DNA of 11,904 nt from Cohaesibacteraceae bacterium (GCA_016764535.1 JAESRR010000045.1:1083-12986), one strand, 5' to 3'. Counted from the stretch's first letter, positions 1 to 7,749 are shown. A program made the numbers and translations. The notes: generated by a model not told the origin, from the sequence alone.

Positions 1-254
1 AAACTGTTTTTTATCGCAAGCAACCAGTTGGGATTGGTGATGATCTGGTTATACCAGCGCAAGGAAAAAGCTTCTGGCTTCAAGAGCAACATCTCATTGG
101 TGAACGAAAAAAAAGGTTCTGCGTTAAACGACAATGGAATGATGACGATGATTGGCAAGATCAAAAAAAACAAAACCCCATATGCTGCAATCTTCAGTGC
201 CCAGGCACCAGCTTTATGCCGCAAAGTAAACCAGGCTGGCCATTCCTTTTTCAT
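1..254 (-). CDS. ABC transporter permease, PotC/YdcV-like, 3' part beyond window edge
   Basis: Second inner-membrane permease of the ABC importer; only the first 84 codons are inside the window. The start is the ATG at 254-252, only 5 bases past the stop of the upstream permease gene, with a purine-rich GGGGTAGG just before it acting as ribosome binding site. The protein begins MKKEWPAWFTLRHKAGAW and has one clear membrane helix at about residues 19-43 (ALKIAAYGVLFFLILPIIVI). A loop ending in SLRWYNQIITNPNWLLAIKNS-like residues follows. That W-x-x-A-x-x-NS pattern at the entry to the second helix is typical of PotC-type permeases. The frame is open to the window edge with no stop. Being the second permease after a PotB-like gene supports the call. 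The substrate is not known. An opposite-strand open frame over the same bases has no such support. Confidence 0.88.
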   Translation of the reverse strand, partial: MKKEWPAWFTLRHKAGAWALKIAAYGVLFFLILPIIVIIPLSFNAEPFFSFTNEMLLLKPEAFSLRWYNQIITNPNWLLAIKNS

Positions 255-259
255 TGTGC

Positions 260-1531
260 CTACCCCAGTTTAATGTTGTTGGAACCAACCAGCCGGTCAT
301 ACACCCAATAAAGCGTGAGAATGACTGCGAGCAAGAGTGTGCCCAGAGCCGCTGCAAGGCCCCAGTTGTTTGATTGCTGCATATGAAAAGCGATGATGTT
401 GGATATCATTTGTCCATCGGTTCCACCCACCAGGGCCGGTGTAATATAGTACCCAACAGATATGATGAAAACGAGCAACGCGCCGGCACTCAGACCAGGC
501 AATGTATTGGGTAAATAGACCGTAAAAAATGCACGCATTGGCCTGGCTCCCATCGACATCGCTGCTCGCATATAGCTGGCATCAATCCCCTTCATTACGC
601 TGTAGAGCGGTAAAATCATGAAAGGCAACAAGATGTGCGTCATCGCAATTATTGTGGCAAATCTGGTATAGAGCATATCCAGAGGTTCAGTAGTCAGACC
701 AATTCCCATGAAAAACGAATTGATAACTCCGTTGGTTTGCAGGAGTGCTATCCATGCAGTTGTGCGAACCAGTAATGACGTCCAGAAAGGAAGTAATACA
801 AATATCATTAAGAGGTTTGATAACTTTGACGGTATATTGGCGAGAAAATACGCAAGCGGATATCCCAAAATCAAACATAACAGAGTGATGTAAAGTGCGA
901 TCTTGAGTGTTTTTCCATAGAGCTGCAAATAGATTTTGGTCGCCTTGCGCACTTGAATTTCACCATCAAAATTGCGTTCCAAATCCAGTGATTTCAAATA
1001 ATTGCGTGCGGAATACACGCCACCCACAGACTTGATAGCTCGCCATATTTTAACATCCGCCCAGGCCTTATGGGCATTGAGAAGATGCGCTGCCCCCGAA
1101 TTCACCAGTTCATCCTGTGGTGTTTTTTTCATTTTTCGTGCAGAAGACTTGATGATACTGGACATTCCAGGCCGGGCTCTGTTGATTTCTTCTGCCAGTT
1201 TTCCCGATCTTCGGATTTTGGCCAGACGCTGTAGATCCAGTGCCAGCGAAGTCATTACACGACTGGAGGGAACCTGTTTTCCATCCCAGTCTTCCAGAAG
1301 CTCAAGGGTTTCCGGAATCAATTCAGCTACGGCCGGATTGTGTACGCCACGATACAACATTGTCCCGATTGGGACGACAAAAGAGAGCGTGATAAACACC
1401 AGTAGGGGTGCAACAAGAAAAAAAGCTGTACGTTTGTGGCGCTGCACTTCTCGACGAGCCGATTTTGCTTCGTCACGTGTCAACGCTTCACTATTGAGAA
1501 TTGTCGTTCGCATCGCGGACATAACAGCCAT
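260..1531 (-). CDS. ABC transporter permease, PotB-like, with enlarged periplasmic loop
   Basis: First inner-membrane permease of a COG0687/COG1176-type ABC importer, 423 residues. Predicted helices: TM1 about 36-60, TM2 208-230, TM3 238-262, TM4 292-313, TM5 343-367 and TM6 391-412. The cytoplasmic EAA loop that docks on the ATPase lies at about 322-342 (RAAMSMGARPMRAFFTVYLP). PotB proteins are usually about 275-310 residues; the extra length here lies between TM1 and TM2 (about residues 61-207), which should be periplasmic. That stretch is charged and rich in Lys/Arg around 105-140. The start is uncertain: ATGs occur at codons 1, 4 and 7, and AAGAGA is well spaced only for codon 4 (first base 1522). 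The gene is separated from the upstream binding-protein gene by 103 bases with a hairpin, and is nearly contiguous with the second permease gene. Confidence 0.92.
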   Translation of the reverse strand: MAVMSAMRTTILNSEALTRDEAKSARREVQRHKRTAFFLVAPLLVFITLSFVVPIGTMLYRGVHNPAVAELIPETLELLEDWDGKQVPSSRVMTSLALDLQRLAKIRRSGKLAEEINRARPGMSSIIKSSARKMKKTPQDELVNSGAAHLLNAHKAWADVKIWRAIKSVGGVYSARNYLKSLDLERNFDGEIQVRKATKIYLQLYGKTLKIALYITLLCLILGYPLAYFLANIPSKLSNLLMIFVLLPFWTSLLVRTTAWIALLQTNGVINSFFMGIGLTTEPLDMLYTRFATIIAMTHILLPFMILPLYSVMKGIDASYMRAAMSMGARPMRAFFTVYLPNTLPGLSAGALLVFIISVGYYITPALVGGTDGQMISNIIAFHMQQSNNWGLAAALGTLLLAVILTLYWVYDRLVGSNNIKLG

Positions 1532-1591
1532 CTCTTGTCAGGACATCCAAACAGTCACTGACACCTAAATTGATATTGGATCGTTGCGATT

Positions 1592-1622
1592 GGTGGCGCG
1601 GAAAACAAGTCACCGCGCCACC
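1592..1622 (-). repeat. GC-rich hairpin between binding-protein and permease genes
   Basis: A perfect 10-bp inverted repeat, GGTGGCGCGG at 1592-1601 and CCGCGCCACC at 1613-1622, encloses an 11-base loop. It starts 12 bases after the stop codon of the binding-protein gene. On the transcribed strand it is followed by AATCGCAACG, not a T-run, so it is not a standard intrinsic terminator. By analogy with stem-loops after binding-protein genes in other ABC operons, it probably protects the upstream mRNA 3' end from exonucleases or attenuates transcription into the permease genes. The role is inferred; the stem itself is directly visible. Confidence 0.7.
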
Positions 1623-1634
1623 GGGGAATTTCAA

Positions 1635-2690
1635 TTAATTCAAAATCCACTCATTAAATTTTTCACCAAGCGATTCGCCATAATCAGCCCAGAAAATACC
1701 GTCTGCCTTCAAGCCCTTATCGAGATGAGATGTTGGCAAATCAGGAATTACTGAAGGATCGACCAGAGCCATGGATGATTTACGAGTTGGTCCATAGGCA
1801 ACATCCGGCATTCCGGCAAGCGGCTTGGTTCCCGTGGCAAATGCTATGAAATCAAACGCCAGATCTTTTTTCTTTGATCCCTTTACGACCGACCAAACGT
1901 CAAGATCATAAACATGTGCATCCCAAACCATATGGAACGGTTTACCATCCTTTTTGATCGCATCAAAAATCCGGCCGTTGGCTGACTGCGCCATTACAGC
2001 TCCGCCATCGTTGAGCAATTGAGGCACCTGTGACCAGGAGTCAAACCAGACGATATCTCCCTTGATTGTATCAAGCTTGGCAAATGCACGGGCAACGCCT
2101 TCATCAGTAGCAAGCACTTCATATACGTCTGCCGATGCAACACCGTCAGCAATCAGAGCCCACTCAAGATTCACCTGCGGGCGTTTGCGCATGGCCCGCT
2201 TTCCCGAAATTTTGCCTGTATTGAAGAAATCCTGGATTGAATCGGGAACGACACTACCGATTGTTTTATCATTGTAGGCGTAAACGATGGTCCAGACGAT
2301 ATTGCCGACGCCACATTCATTTGCAAGCGCGGTTGGAATAAAGTCGTCTTTTGCAGGTGTTCCGTCTGCTCCGGGAAGCAACAGATTTTGTGGCACAACT
2401 TCAAGAAGACCTTCTGAACAGGCGCGCTCGAGATCAATCACTTCGATATCAACCACGTCCCACTGGACATTACCAGCTTCAACCTGGGCCTTGATTTCCG
2501 CAATGCCGCCAGAATAATCCTCGAACAGAATTTTCACGCCGGTCTTGGCGGTATATGGATCCAGCATGTGTTTTTTCTGGGCTGCCCCGTAGGCACCACC
2601 AAATGATACTGCTGTTAACTGCTCAGCCATCGTCGGCGTGACCAACATCGTGCCTAATACAGCCCCCAATAAAGTTGCTTTGATTCCCAT
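1635..2690 (-). CDS. Periplasmic substrate-binding protein, PotD-like (COG0687)
   Basis: Binding protein of the ABC importer, 351 residues. Residues 1-22 form a Sec signal peptide: short basic start, hydrophobic core LLGAVLGTMLV, then TMA before the likely cleavage site ahead of E23. The mature protein opens with LTAVSFGGAYGAAQKKHML and contains VQWDVVDIEV (76-85), as expected for the extracellular solute-binding family of spermidine/putrescine type. Cys91 and Cys126 could form a disulfide. The start is firm: an AAAAGGAGG ribosome binding site lies at 2697-2705, 6 bases before the ATG. By eye the E. coli PotD polyamine-contact Trp residues (W34, W229, W255) are not conserved here, where the matching stretches read SFGGAY, SANGR and YDLDVW. 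An Asp equivalent to D257 seems kept. The ligand may therefore be a polyamine relative, an amino acid derivative or something else. Confidence 0.92.
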   Translation of the reverse strand: MGIKATLLGAVLGTMLVTPTMAEQLTAVSFGGAYGAAQKKHMLDPYTAKTGVKILFEDYSGGIAEIKAQVEAGNVQWDVVDIEVIDLERACSEGLLEVVPQNLLLPGADGTPAKDDFIPTALANECGVGNIVWTIVYAYNDKTIGSVVPDSIQDFFNTGKISGKRAMRKRPQVNLEWALIADGVASADVYEVLATDEGVARAFAKLDTIKGDIVWFDSWSQVPQLLNDGGAVMAQSANGRIFDAIKKDGKPFHMVWDAHVYDLDVWSVVKGSKKKDLAFDFIAFATGTKPLAGMPDVAYGPTRKSSMALVDPSVIPDLPTSHLDKGLKADGIFWADYGESLGEKFNEWILN

Positions 2691-2732
2691 TGTCTTCCTC
2701 CTTTTAGATATTTTTCTGGTATGTTTCCTGCT

Positions 2733-3830
2733 TCATATTGCTGCGAATGCTGAACAATCGCTCGCCAGACACACAAGCTGTGCAGTATCTCCTTCTTTGA
2801 AATCCGGAGCTGCCAAATCATTTAGAACCTTGACCGAAATCTCTGTTCCATCCGGCATGTCAAAGAAGTAACGGATAAAATCCCCGACATAGAGCCTGGT
2901 CGTAAATGTTGCAGACAAGGTGTTGTCGTAGGCGTGATCGCTCGGCAAAATGAAAAGCTTTTCAGGACGGACGGACACAAGACAGGCGTCTCCCGAATTA
3001 CTTGCGTCTGCGCGACGGGCCATAATTGCTTCACCCGAAGATATTTTCACTCGAACACGGTCATTCTCGACACTGCTTACCGTGCCCTTGATGAAGTTAT
3101 TTTCACCGATGAAATCAGCGACAAATGCATTTGCTGGTTTTTCATACAGTTCGGCCGGGCGGGCGCATTGTTGAACGATGCCTTCGTTAAACACGGCGAT
3201 CCGGTCTGACATGGTCAGAGCTTCGGTTTGATCGTGGGTTACATAAATAACAGTGAAACCCAAAGACTTGTGTAACCTGGTAATTTCCAGCTGCATCTGC
3301 TCGCGCAGTTTTTTATCAAGTGCGCCTAACGGTTCATCCATTAACACCAGACTTGGATTGAATATCAGCGCTCTTGCCAGCGCTACACGTTGTTTTTGCC
3401 CGCCAGACAATTGTCCAGGTGCCCTGTCCCCAAAATCACCCAGTTCCACAAGGTCCAGATATTCAGCAACTTTCTGCTTTATCTCGATCCCGGGTAATTT
3501 TCGAACTTTCAAGGGATAAGCCAGGTTTTCAGCAATCGTCATATGCGGGAAAAGAGCGTAGTTTTGAAACACCATTCCGATATTTCGCTTGTAGGGTGCG
3601 GTCCCTGCAATAGAGACGCCATCGAGTAAAATATCGCCGCTTGTGACACTTTCAAATCCGGCGATCATCATCAAAACAGTCGATTTACCGGAACCCGATG
3701 GACCAAGCAGAGTGACAAACTCACCCTTTTCTACTGAAAGATTGAAATCTTTCACGACCAGAGTCTTTTGATCATATGTTTTTTGGGTATTGTGAAATTG
3801 CAGGAAGCTCTGCGTATTTTTGGATGTCAT
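2733..3830 (-). CDS. ABC transporter ATP-binding protein, PotA-like
   Basis: Cytoplasmic ATPase that energises the importer encoded by the three following genes; 365 residues, the usual PotA size. Nucleotide-binding domain elements: Walker A GPSGSGKST (43-51), Q-loop Gln89, signature LSGGQ (141-145), Walker B LVLMDEP with Asp165/Glu166, D-loop GALDK (169-173) and H-loop His199. Residues from about 240 onward form the C-terminal TOBE-type regulatory domain (FIGENNFIKGTV, then VSVRPEKLFIL), which is characteristic of the CUT1/PotA/MalK branch. The ATG at 3830-3828 is preceded by GGGAGG about 8 bases upstream. It is the first gene of the operon, 42 bases ahead of the binding-protein gene. All catalytic motifs are intact. 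Confidence 0.95.
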   Translation of the reverse strand: MTSKNTQSFLQFHNTQKTYDQKTLVVKDFNLSVEKGEFVTLLGPSGSGKSTVLMMIAGFESVTSGDILLDGVSIAGTAPYKRNIGMVFQNYALFPHMTIAENLAYPLKVRKLPGIEIKQKVAEYLDLVELGDFGDRAPGQLSGGQKQRVALARALIFNPSLVLMDEPLGALDKKLREQMQLEITRLHKSLGFTVIYVTHDQTEALTMSDRIAVFNEGIVQQCARPAELYEKPANAFVADFIGENNFIKGTVSSVENDRVRVKISSGEAIMARRADASNSGDACLVSVRPEKLFILPSDHAYDNTLSATFTTRLYVGDFIRYFFDMPDGTEISVKVLNDLAAPDFKEGDTAQLVCLASDCSAFAAI

Positions 3831-3928
3831 TGCAGACGCCTCCCAACGTTACTGCTCAGATACATTCTCATGTTGGAATAAATGCACGAATGCAAAACCG
3901 GGTACAGGGACAGTTGGGCCGTGCAGAT

Positions 3929-3956
3929 TGGCACAGATGTGGTTCAAACTGTGCCA
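3929..3956. promoter_or_regulatory. Inverted repeat, candidate repressor operator
   Basis: Perfect 8-bp arms TGGCACAG (3929-3936) and CTGTGCCA (3949-3956) with a 12-base spacer. The repeat begins 4 bases downstream of the candidate -10, so a dimeric regulator bound here would overlap the transcription start. No regulator gene is present in the window. The TGGCAC arm resembles the -24 element of a sigma-54 promoter, but no -12 GC element is found at the required spacing on either strand. An RNA stem-loop in the 5' leader is the alternative reading. Confidence 0.42.
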
Positions 3957-3960
3957 GTCG

Positions 3961-3988
3961 GTTATACCATTTGACTTACAGCACGCAA
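3961..3988 (-). promoter_or_regulatory. Candidate sigma-70-type promoter of the ABC importer operon
   Basis: Read on the minus strand, TTGCGT (3988-3983) is followed after a 16-base spacer by TATAAC (3966-3961). The -10 matches the consensus in five of six positions; the -35 keeps only the TTG core plus little else. Transcription would begin near 3954, giving a leader of about 124 bases before the potA-like ATG. Support comes from its position in the only large gap ahead of the operon and from the inverted repeat lying at the predicted start site. It is a motif match read by eye, without experimental support. Confidence 0.4.
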
Positions 3989-4148
3989 AACACGCACGAA
4001 ATTCGGCTAATCAAGGCCGCGCTACTTATATTCAAGCGTGGAAACGAAACCAACAAATGGAAGAAACACCGGCTAATCCACTCCACTGACTCCATGCTGA
4101 TTTCATCAAATGGCGCAATGGTTCATTGAATAAATAGAATGAAAGCAT

Positions 4149-5870
4149 TTAGTTTTGACGTAATCCGTCCAGCATGGTCGTCCACGCCTGCGCGTTGTTT
4201 CGCTCGATCCACTCTGGTGCAAACCCGGGTTTCAAGACAAGGATACGGTTGGCAAGGGCTACTTCGCTGCGTTTGTGGGTGGCAAATATCATTGTTTTGC
4301 TTTTTGAGGCCTGTTCGATCGCTGCGATAAGTGTACGTGCTGTATCCTCGTCCAAACCTTCGGTCACTTCATCCAAAAGCCACAGATCCGGATCAAGTAA
4401 AAAGGTACGGGCGAGTGCAAGTCGTCGACCCTCGCCTCCGGATAACCCGGCACCGCTATTCCCCAGCTGGCTATCGATGCCATCGGGCAATCTATTTACC
4501 AGTGCGGAAAGTTGTGATTTATCCAGAGCGTCCAGCACATCCTTTCGGCAGGTATCTGTTCTGCCAAGCTGGACATTTGCCTCAAGACTATCGCGAAAAA
4601 GTTCTGCCCGCTGCGTAAGCACACCAAGCCTACCGGCGGCATGCACTGGCTGATGATCTATTTGATCTCCATCAAAAACTGCGACAGAACCCTGTGTTGG
4701 CTCAAGTAATCCGCAGGCCAGAAGTAAAATCGTACTTTTCCCGGATCCGGATGGGCCAACAATGCCGATATTTTCACCTGGCTGTATACAAAAGGACAGA
4801 TCTTTCAGGACAGGTTCTGCTCTATTCGAATAAGCAAATTGAACGCCATCCATTCGAACACCCAATGCACCTTGCTTGACAGGTGCAACAGCCGCTGGAA
4901 CATCGTTTTGTAATAACGGTACCATCCGGGATGCCGCCCGTCGGGATTTTCCAATTTCCAGGAAACCCCGGCGGATAGGAGCCAGCAATTCCGTTAATCC
5001 AAATGTTGCAAGAACAAGAAACAGTGCCGCAGGAGCCGAGATTTCATCCTGTTTAAATGCGTATGCTGCCATCAACATAGCACCAACGATGGCAAGTTGA
5101 CCGAGCAATGTCATCAGAACCCGACCTCGTAGATCGTATCGATTAAGTTTGTCCTGCAAGAAAGAAAGTTTACTTCCTGCACGATCGACAAGGGCCTGTT
5201 GATCCTGCAGTCGCCCCGTCAAAACCAGCTCATGCTGGCCCCTTAGTAAATCAATTAATCGCAATCGCAAACTTTCTGACGTGATTGCCAGATGCCGTCC
5301 CAGCTTCAGACCTGTCACACCGGCGCGCCATGGTAGAACAAAGGCGGCTGTACCAAGGATGGCAAACATGACCAGTGCATAGGCTGGAGAAATTGTCAGA
5401 AACACAATAAGGAAAAGCAACAACGCCGCCATTACAGCGAACATTGGCATCAACACACGCAAATACAGTCCATCCAGCGCATCAATATCGCTTGTAAGAC
5501 GAGCCAGTAATTCTCCCGATCGATATCTCCTGAGCCTTTCAAATTTCAATTGTGCAATGCCGTCATAAACCGCCAACCTTAAACTTGTGAGGAAGTGAAA
5601 CATCGCGTTATGGGATATTACACGCTCAAGGTATCGACCAATTGTCCGATAGATCGCGAATATTCGAATGGCAATTCCCGCCGGCAGTACTCCAAACAAC
5701 AGAGCCGTAGTTGCTGTGAGGCCCGTAGCAGCGGCACCTGTGTAAAACCCTGCTGCTGCCAAAAACCCCACACCGGCGATTGCTGACAGGATTGCGAGTA
5801 TCAGCCCAATTGCAAACCAGCCCGGGAACTGCTGCCAGTAGAGCGCCATCACTGTTCTGATCGCCTTCAT
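4149..5870 (-). CDS. cydC: Thiol/haem ABC exporter, CydC subunit
   Basis: Half of the CydDC heterodimeric ABC exporter of the inner membrane, 573 residues, normal family length. An N-terminal six-helix exporter domain (about 1-310) is followed by the nucleotide-binding domain. CydC-typical sequence in the membrane domain includes RTIGRYLERVISHNAMF (75-91) and YRSGELLARLTSDIDALDGL (116-135). ATPase motifs: Walker A GPSGSGKST (372-380), Q-loop Gln420, signature LSGGE (476-480, E in place of the last Q), Walker B WLLDE with Asp500/Glu501, and H-loop His532. The complex is known to be needed for cytochrome bd assembly; it was described as a glutathione/cysteine exporter and more recently as a haem transporter. 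The start codon overlaps the cydD stop in an ATGA, and a GGAGGG ribosome binding site lies at 5877-5882 inside the end of cydD, so translation is likely coupled. Confidence 0.93.
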   Translation of the reverse strand: MKAIRTVMALYWQQFPGWFAIGLILAILSAIAGVGFLAAAGFYTGAAATGLTATTALLFGVLPAGIAIRIFAIYRTIGRYLERVISHNAMFHFLTSLRLAVYDGIAQLKFERLRRYRSGELLARLTSDIDALDGLYLRVLMPMFAVMAALLLFLIVFLTISPAYALVMFAILGTAAFVLPWRAGVTGLKLGRHLAITSESLRLRLIDLLRGQHELVLTGRLQDQQALVDRAGSKLSFLQDKLNRYDLRGRVLMTLLGQLAIVGAMLMAAYAFKQDEISAPAALFLVLATFGLTELLAPIRRGFLEIGKSRRAASRMVPLLQNDVPAAVAPVKQGALGVRMDGVQFAYSNRAEPVLKDLSFCIQPGENIGIVGPSGSGKSTILLLACGLLEPTQGSVAVFDGDQIDHQPVHAAGRLGVLTQRAELFRDSLEANVQLGRTDTCRKDVLDALDKSQLSALVNRLPDGIDSQLGNSGAGLSGGEGRRLALARTFLLDPDLWLLDEVTEGLDEDTARTLIAAIEQASKSKTMIFATHKRSEVALANRILVLKPGFAPEWIERNNAQAWTTMLDGLRQN

Positions 5871-7684
5871 GACGTGCCCTCCGTTATTTCAGAAGCTTGC
5901 GTTTTGGTCGACTTGTCCAGCTCGATCACATGCGCACACAACCTGACCAGTTCTGGATCATGGGTCGCAATTATCAAACGACGGGATCTGGAAAGTTCAA
6001 TAAGCGTATTGCGGACCTCTTTCGCCGTATCGGTATCAAGATCAGCCGTTGGCTCGTCGATCAGAAGTGTTTCTTTCCCTGACAAAATCGCACGGGCGAT
6101 TGCAAGTCGCCGCAATTGCCCACCGGACAATCCAAAGCCGGTTTCACCGAGCACCGTCAATTCCTGCCTTGGTAATTGACGAACGACAGTATCCAGATGA
6201 GCGAGCCGAAGAGCCTCGTAAACCTCAACACGTGATGCGGAAGGGTTCGCCAATCTCACATTAGCAAGAACTGTCCCGTGAAATATATGAGGTGTTTGCG
6301 CAATCCAGCCCATATTATCGCCTGGAACTTCCCGTGTCGTGTGATCGATCATAACATCACCGATCAAAATCGATCCCGAATTTGGAGGCAATAACCCCGA
6401 TAAACATGCGAGTATTGTAGATTTTCCGCAGCCACTTGGCCCGGTGATCGCGACAAGGCCATCCCTTGCAATACTAAAAGATAAATTCTCCAGAGCGGGA
6501 ATTGATTTCCCGGGATACGTCAATGTTACATTCCTGAATTGTATAGGCTTTGTCAGATCGATTTTGCGTTGTGTTGAAACAACTGGGTTTTCTGACGTAT
6601 CCGATTTCCAATCCACCAGGCCCATTAATTTCTTCGCGGCCGAATTTGCCGAAGCGCGATCATGGTATATCGCTGAAAATTCTTTCAATGGGGCGAAAAA
6701 ATCGGGTGCAACCAGCAACAAAAACAATCCGCTAGCAATACCAATATCGAGGCCCCATGCACCAAAAGACAAGTAACCGCCCCAGGACAAAGCAACATAA
6801 ATCGCTGTACCTGCGATACCGCCTGCCGAAAAAAACTCAAGTGCTGCGGACGATAAAAAAACTGTCTTGAGTACCCGCATGGTCGCAACACGATAGTCGT
6901 CTGCGATATGGGACAACTCGGTTCGTGAGGTCTTCACGGCGTCAAACAGGCGTAAGGTTGTCATGCCCTGTAAACGATCAAGGAACCGCGCCGACATCCA
7001 GGCAAGTGCTTCAATTTGGCGATCACTGTCCTTCTTGACACACATCCCCGCCAAAGCCATGACCACCGGTATAAAAATACCGCACAACAGTAAGACAAGA
7101 GCAACGAACCAGCTAAAATATCCAACGGTAACCACTATCACCAGCGGCAAATATGTAACTCTATTTTGTACCGAAACATAACGTGATAAATAGGCTTCAA
7201 ACCCATCTACTATTTCCGACCCAAGGCTGGCAATTTCACCAATGGGCCGCGCAGATATATCGAGTGGAGATATCTGGCAACATCGGTGAACCAGAGCCTC
7301 TCTCAACCGGGTCCGTAATCGTTTGGATGCGCCATAAGACATTCGCCCCGCAAAATACTCGATTGCTGAACGAAAAACTGCAAGCACCAGATACAAACCG
7401 GCGGGAACAATTATTACTGACCATGGAGATTCTTCAGAAAGTAGTTCCGCGAAGCCAACCGCAATACATGCTGCCTGGACGATACCGGTTACACTTGCAA
7501 AAAGATCCAGAACCGCTGCGTTTTTGAGGGTCTTTTTCTCTGGTTGAATGAAATTCTTCATCCATTCTGACGCAGCTGATTTTTCATCACCGGTCTTTGT
7601 TTTACCGGTTTTTATATTGTTATTTGAATTTGACATTATGCCCGGCAGGTCACTCATACGATTTGGTTCTGTGTAATCAATCAA
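5867..7684 (-). CDS. cydD: Thiol/haem ABC exporter, CydD subunit
   Basis: Partner of CydC, 605 residues as drawn. The six-helix exporter domain spans about 55-345. The ATPase domain follows with Walker A GPSGCGKST (415-423), Q-loop Gln463, signature LSGGQ (519-523), Walker B LLIDEP with Asp543/Glu544, and H-loop His575. The start is uncertain. The longest frame begins at a TTG (7684) with no ribosome binding site. ATGs at 7657 (codon 10) and 7636 (codon 17) are likelier and lose nothing conserved, because the family similarity begins near residue 45. Residues 17-40 are polar and low-complexity (SNSNNNIKTGKTKTG). The gap 7685-7749 holds only a weak promoter-like CATATT (7703-7708) without a good -35. 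It is the first gene of a two-gene unit, and the terminator of the preceding operon isolates it. No cydAB is adjacent. Confidence 0.92.
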   Translation of the reverse strand: MIDYTEPNRMSDLPGIMSNSNNNIKTGKTKTGDEKSAASEWMKNFIQPEKKTLKNAAVLDLFASVTGIVQAACIAVGFAELLSEESPWSVIIVPAGLYLVLAVFRSAIEYFAGRMSYGASKRLRTRLREALVHRCCQISPLDISARPIGEIASLGSEIVDGFEAYLSRYVSVQNRVTYLPLVIVVTVGYFSWFVALVLLLCGIFIPVVMALAGMCVKKDSDRQIEALAWMSARFLDRLQGMTTLRLFDAVKTSRTELSHIADDYRVATMRVLKTVFLSSAALEFFSAGGIAGTAIYVALSWGGYLSFGAWGLDIGIASGLFLLLVAPDFFAPLKEFSAIYHDRASANSAAKKLMGLVDWKSDTSENPVVSTQRKIDLTKPIQFRNVTLTYPGKSIPALENLSFSIARDGLVAITGPSGCGKSTILACLSGLLPPNSGSILIGDVMIDHTTREVPGDNMGWIAQTPHIFHGTVLANVRLANPSASRVEVYEALRLAHLDTVVRQLPRQELTVLGETGFGLSGGQLRRLAIARAILSGKETLLIDEPTADLDTDTAKEVRNTLIELSRSRRLIIATHDPELVRLCAHVIELDKSTKTQASEITEGTS

Positions 7685-7749
7685 ATGCTCTGTTTAGCAG
7701 AATATGGTTTAGAAAAGCGAGCGCATTGAAAAGTTCTTTAACAACTGTA

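Larger units (their letters stand above)
3831..4148. other. Gene-free region upstream of the ABC importer operon
   Basis: 318 bases between the stop of cydC and the start of the potA-like gene, both on the minus strand. It holds a candidate promoter (3961-3988) and an 8-bp inverted repeat (3929-3956), described separately. I see no convincing intrinsic terminator after cydC: only a 5-bp stem at 4116-4128 (CAATG-GTT-CATTG) without a T-run. A 9-base direct repeat CGGCTAATC occurs at 4004-4012 and 4070-4078 and may be chance. Plus-strand open frames here have no recognisable protein content. Confidence 0.6.

Noticed and set aside
28..273. Plus-strand open frame at the window start
   Set aside because: The minus strand encodes the N-terminus of a PotC-like permease with a well-placed start 5 bases after the preceding gene; the plus-strand product has no family signature.
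1002..1568. Plus-strand open frame of 188 codons
   Set aside because: It lies antisense to the PotB-like permease, which has clear membrane helices and an EAA loop. Its product is Ser/Arg-rich with no recognisable domain, and no ribosome binding site is seen.
3929..3956. Sigma-54 promoter suggested by TGGCAC
   Set aside because: Neither strand has a GC-containing -12 element at the required distance from the TGG element, and the symmetry of the site fits an operator better.
4004..4078. Direct repeat CGGCTAATC at 4004-4012 and 4070-4078
   Set aside because: Only 9 bases, two copies, not a helical-turn multiple close to the promoter; could be chance without comparative data.
4116..4128. Possible terminator after cydC (CAATG-GTT-CATTG)
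   Set aside because: Only a 5-bp AT-rich stem and no T-run on the transcribed strand.
3776..4129. Plus-strand open frame over the potA-like start and the gene-free region
   Set aside because: It overlaps the 5' end of a certain gene and the candidate promoter; its product has no recognisable family feature.
4174..4653. Plus-strand open frame of 159 codons opposite the CydC ATPase domain
   Set aside because: The minus strand here carries intact Walker B, signature and H-loop motifs; the opposite product is a low-complexity Ser-rich shadow.
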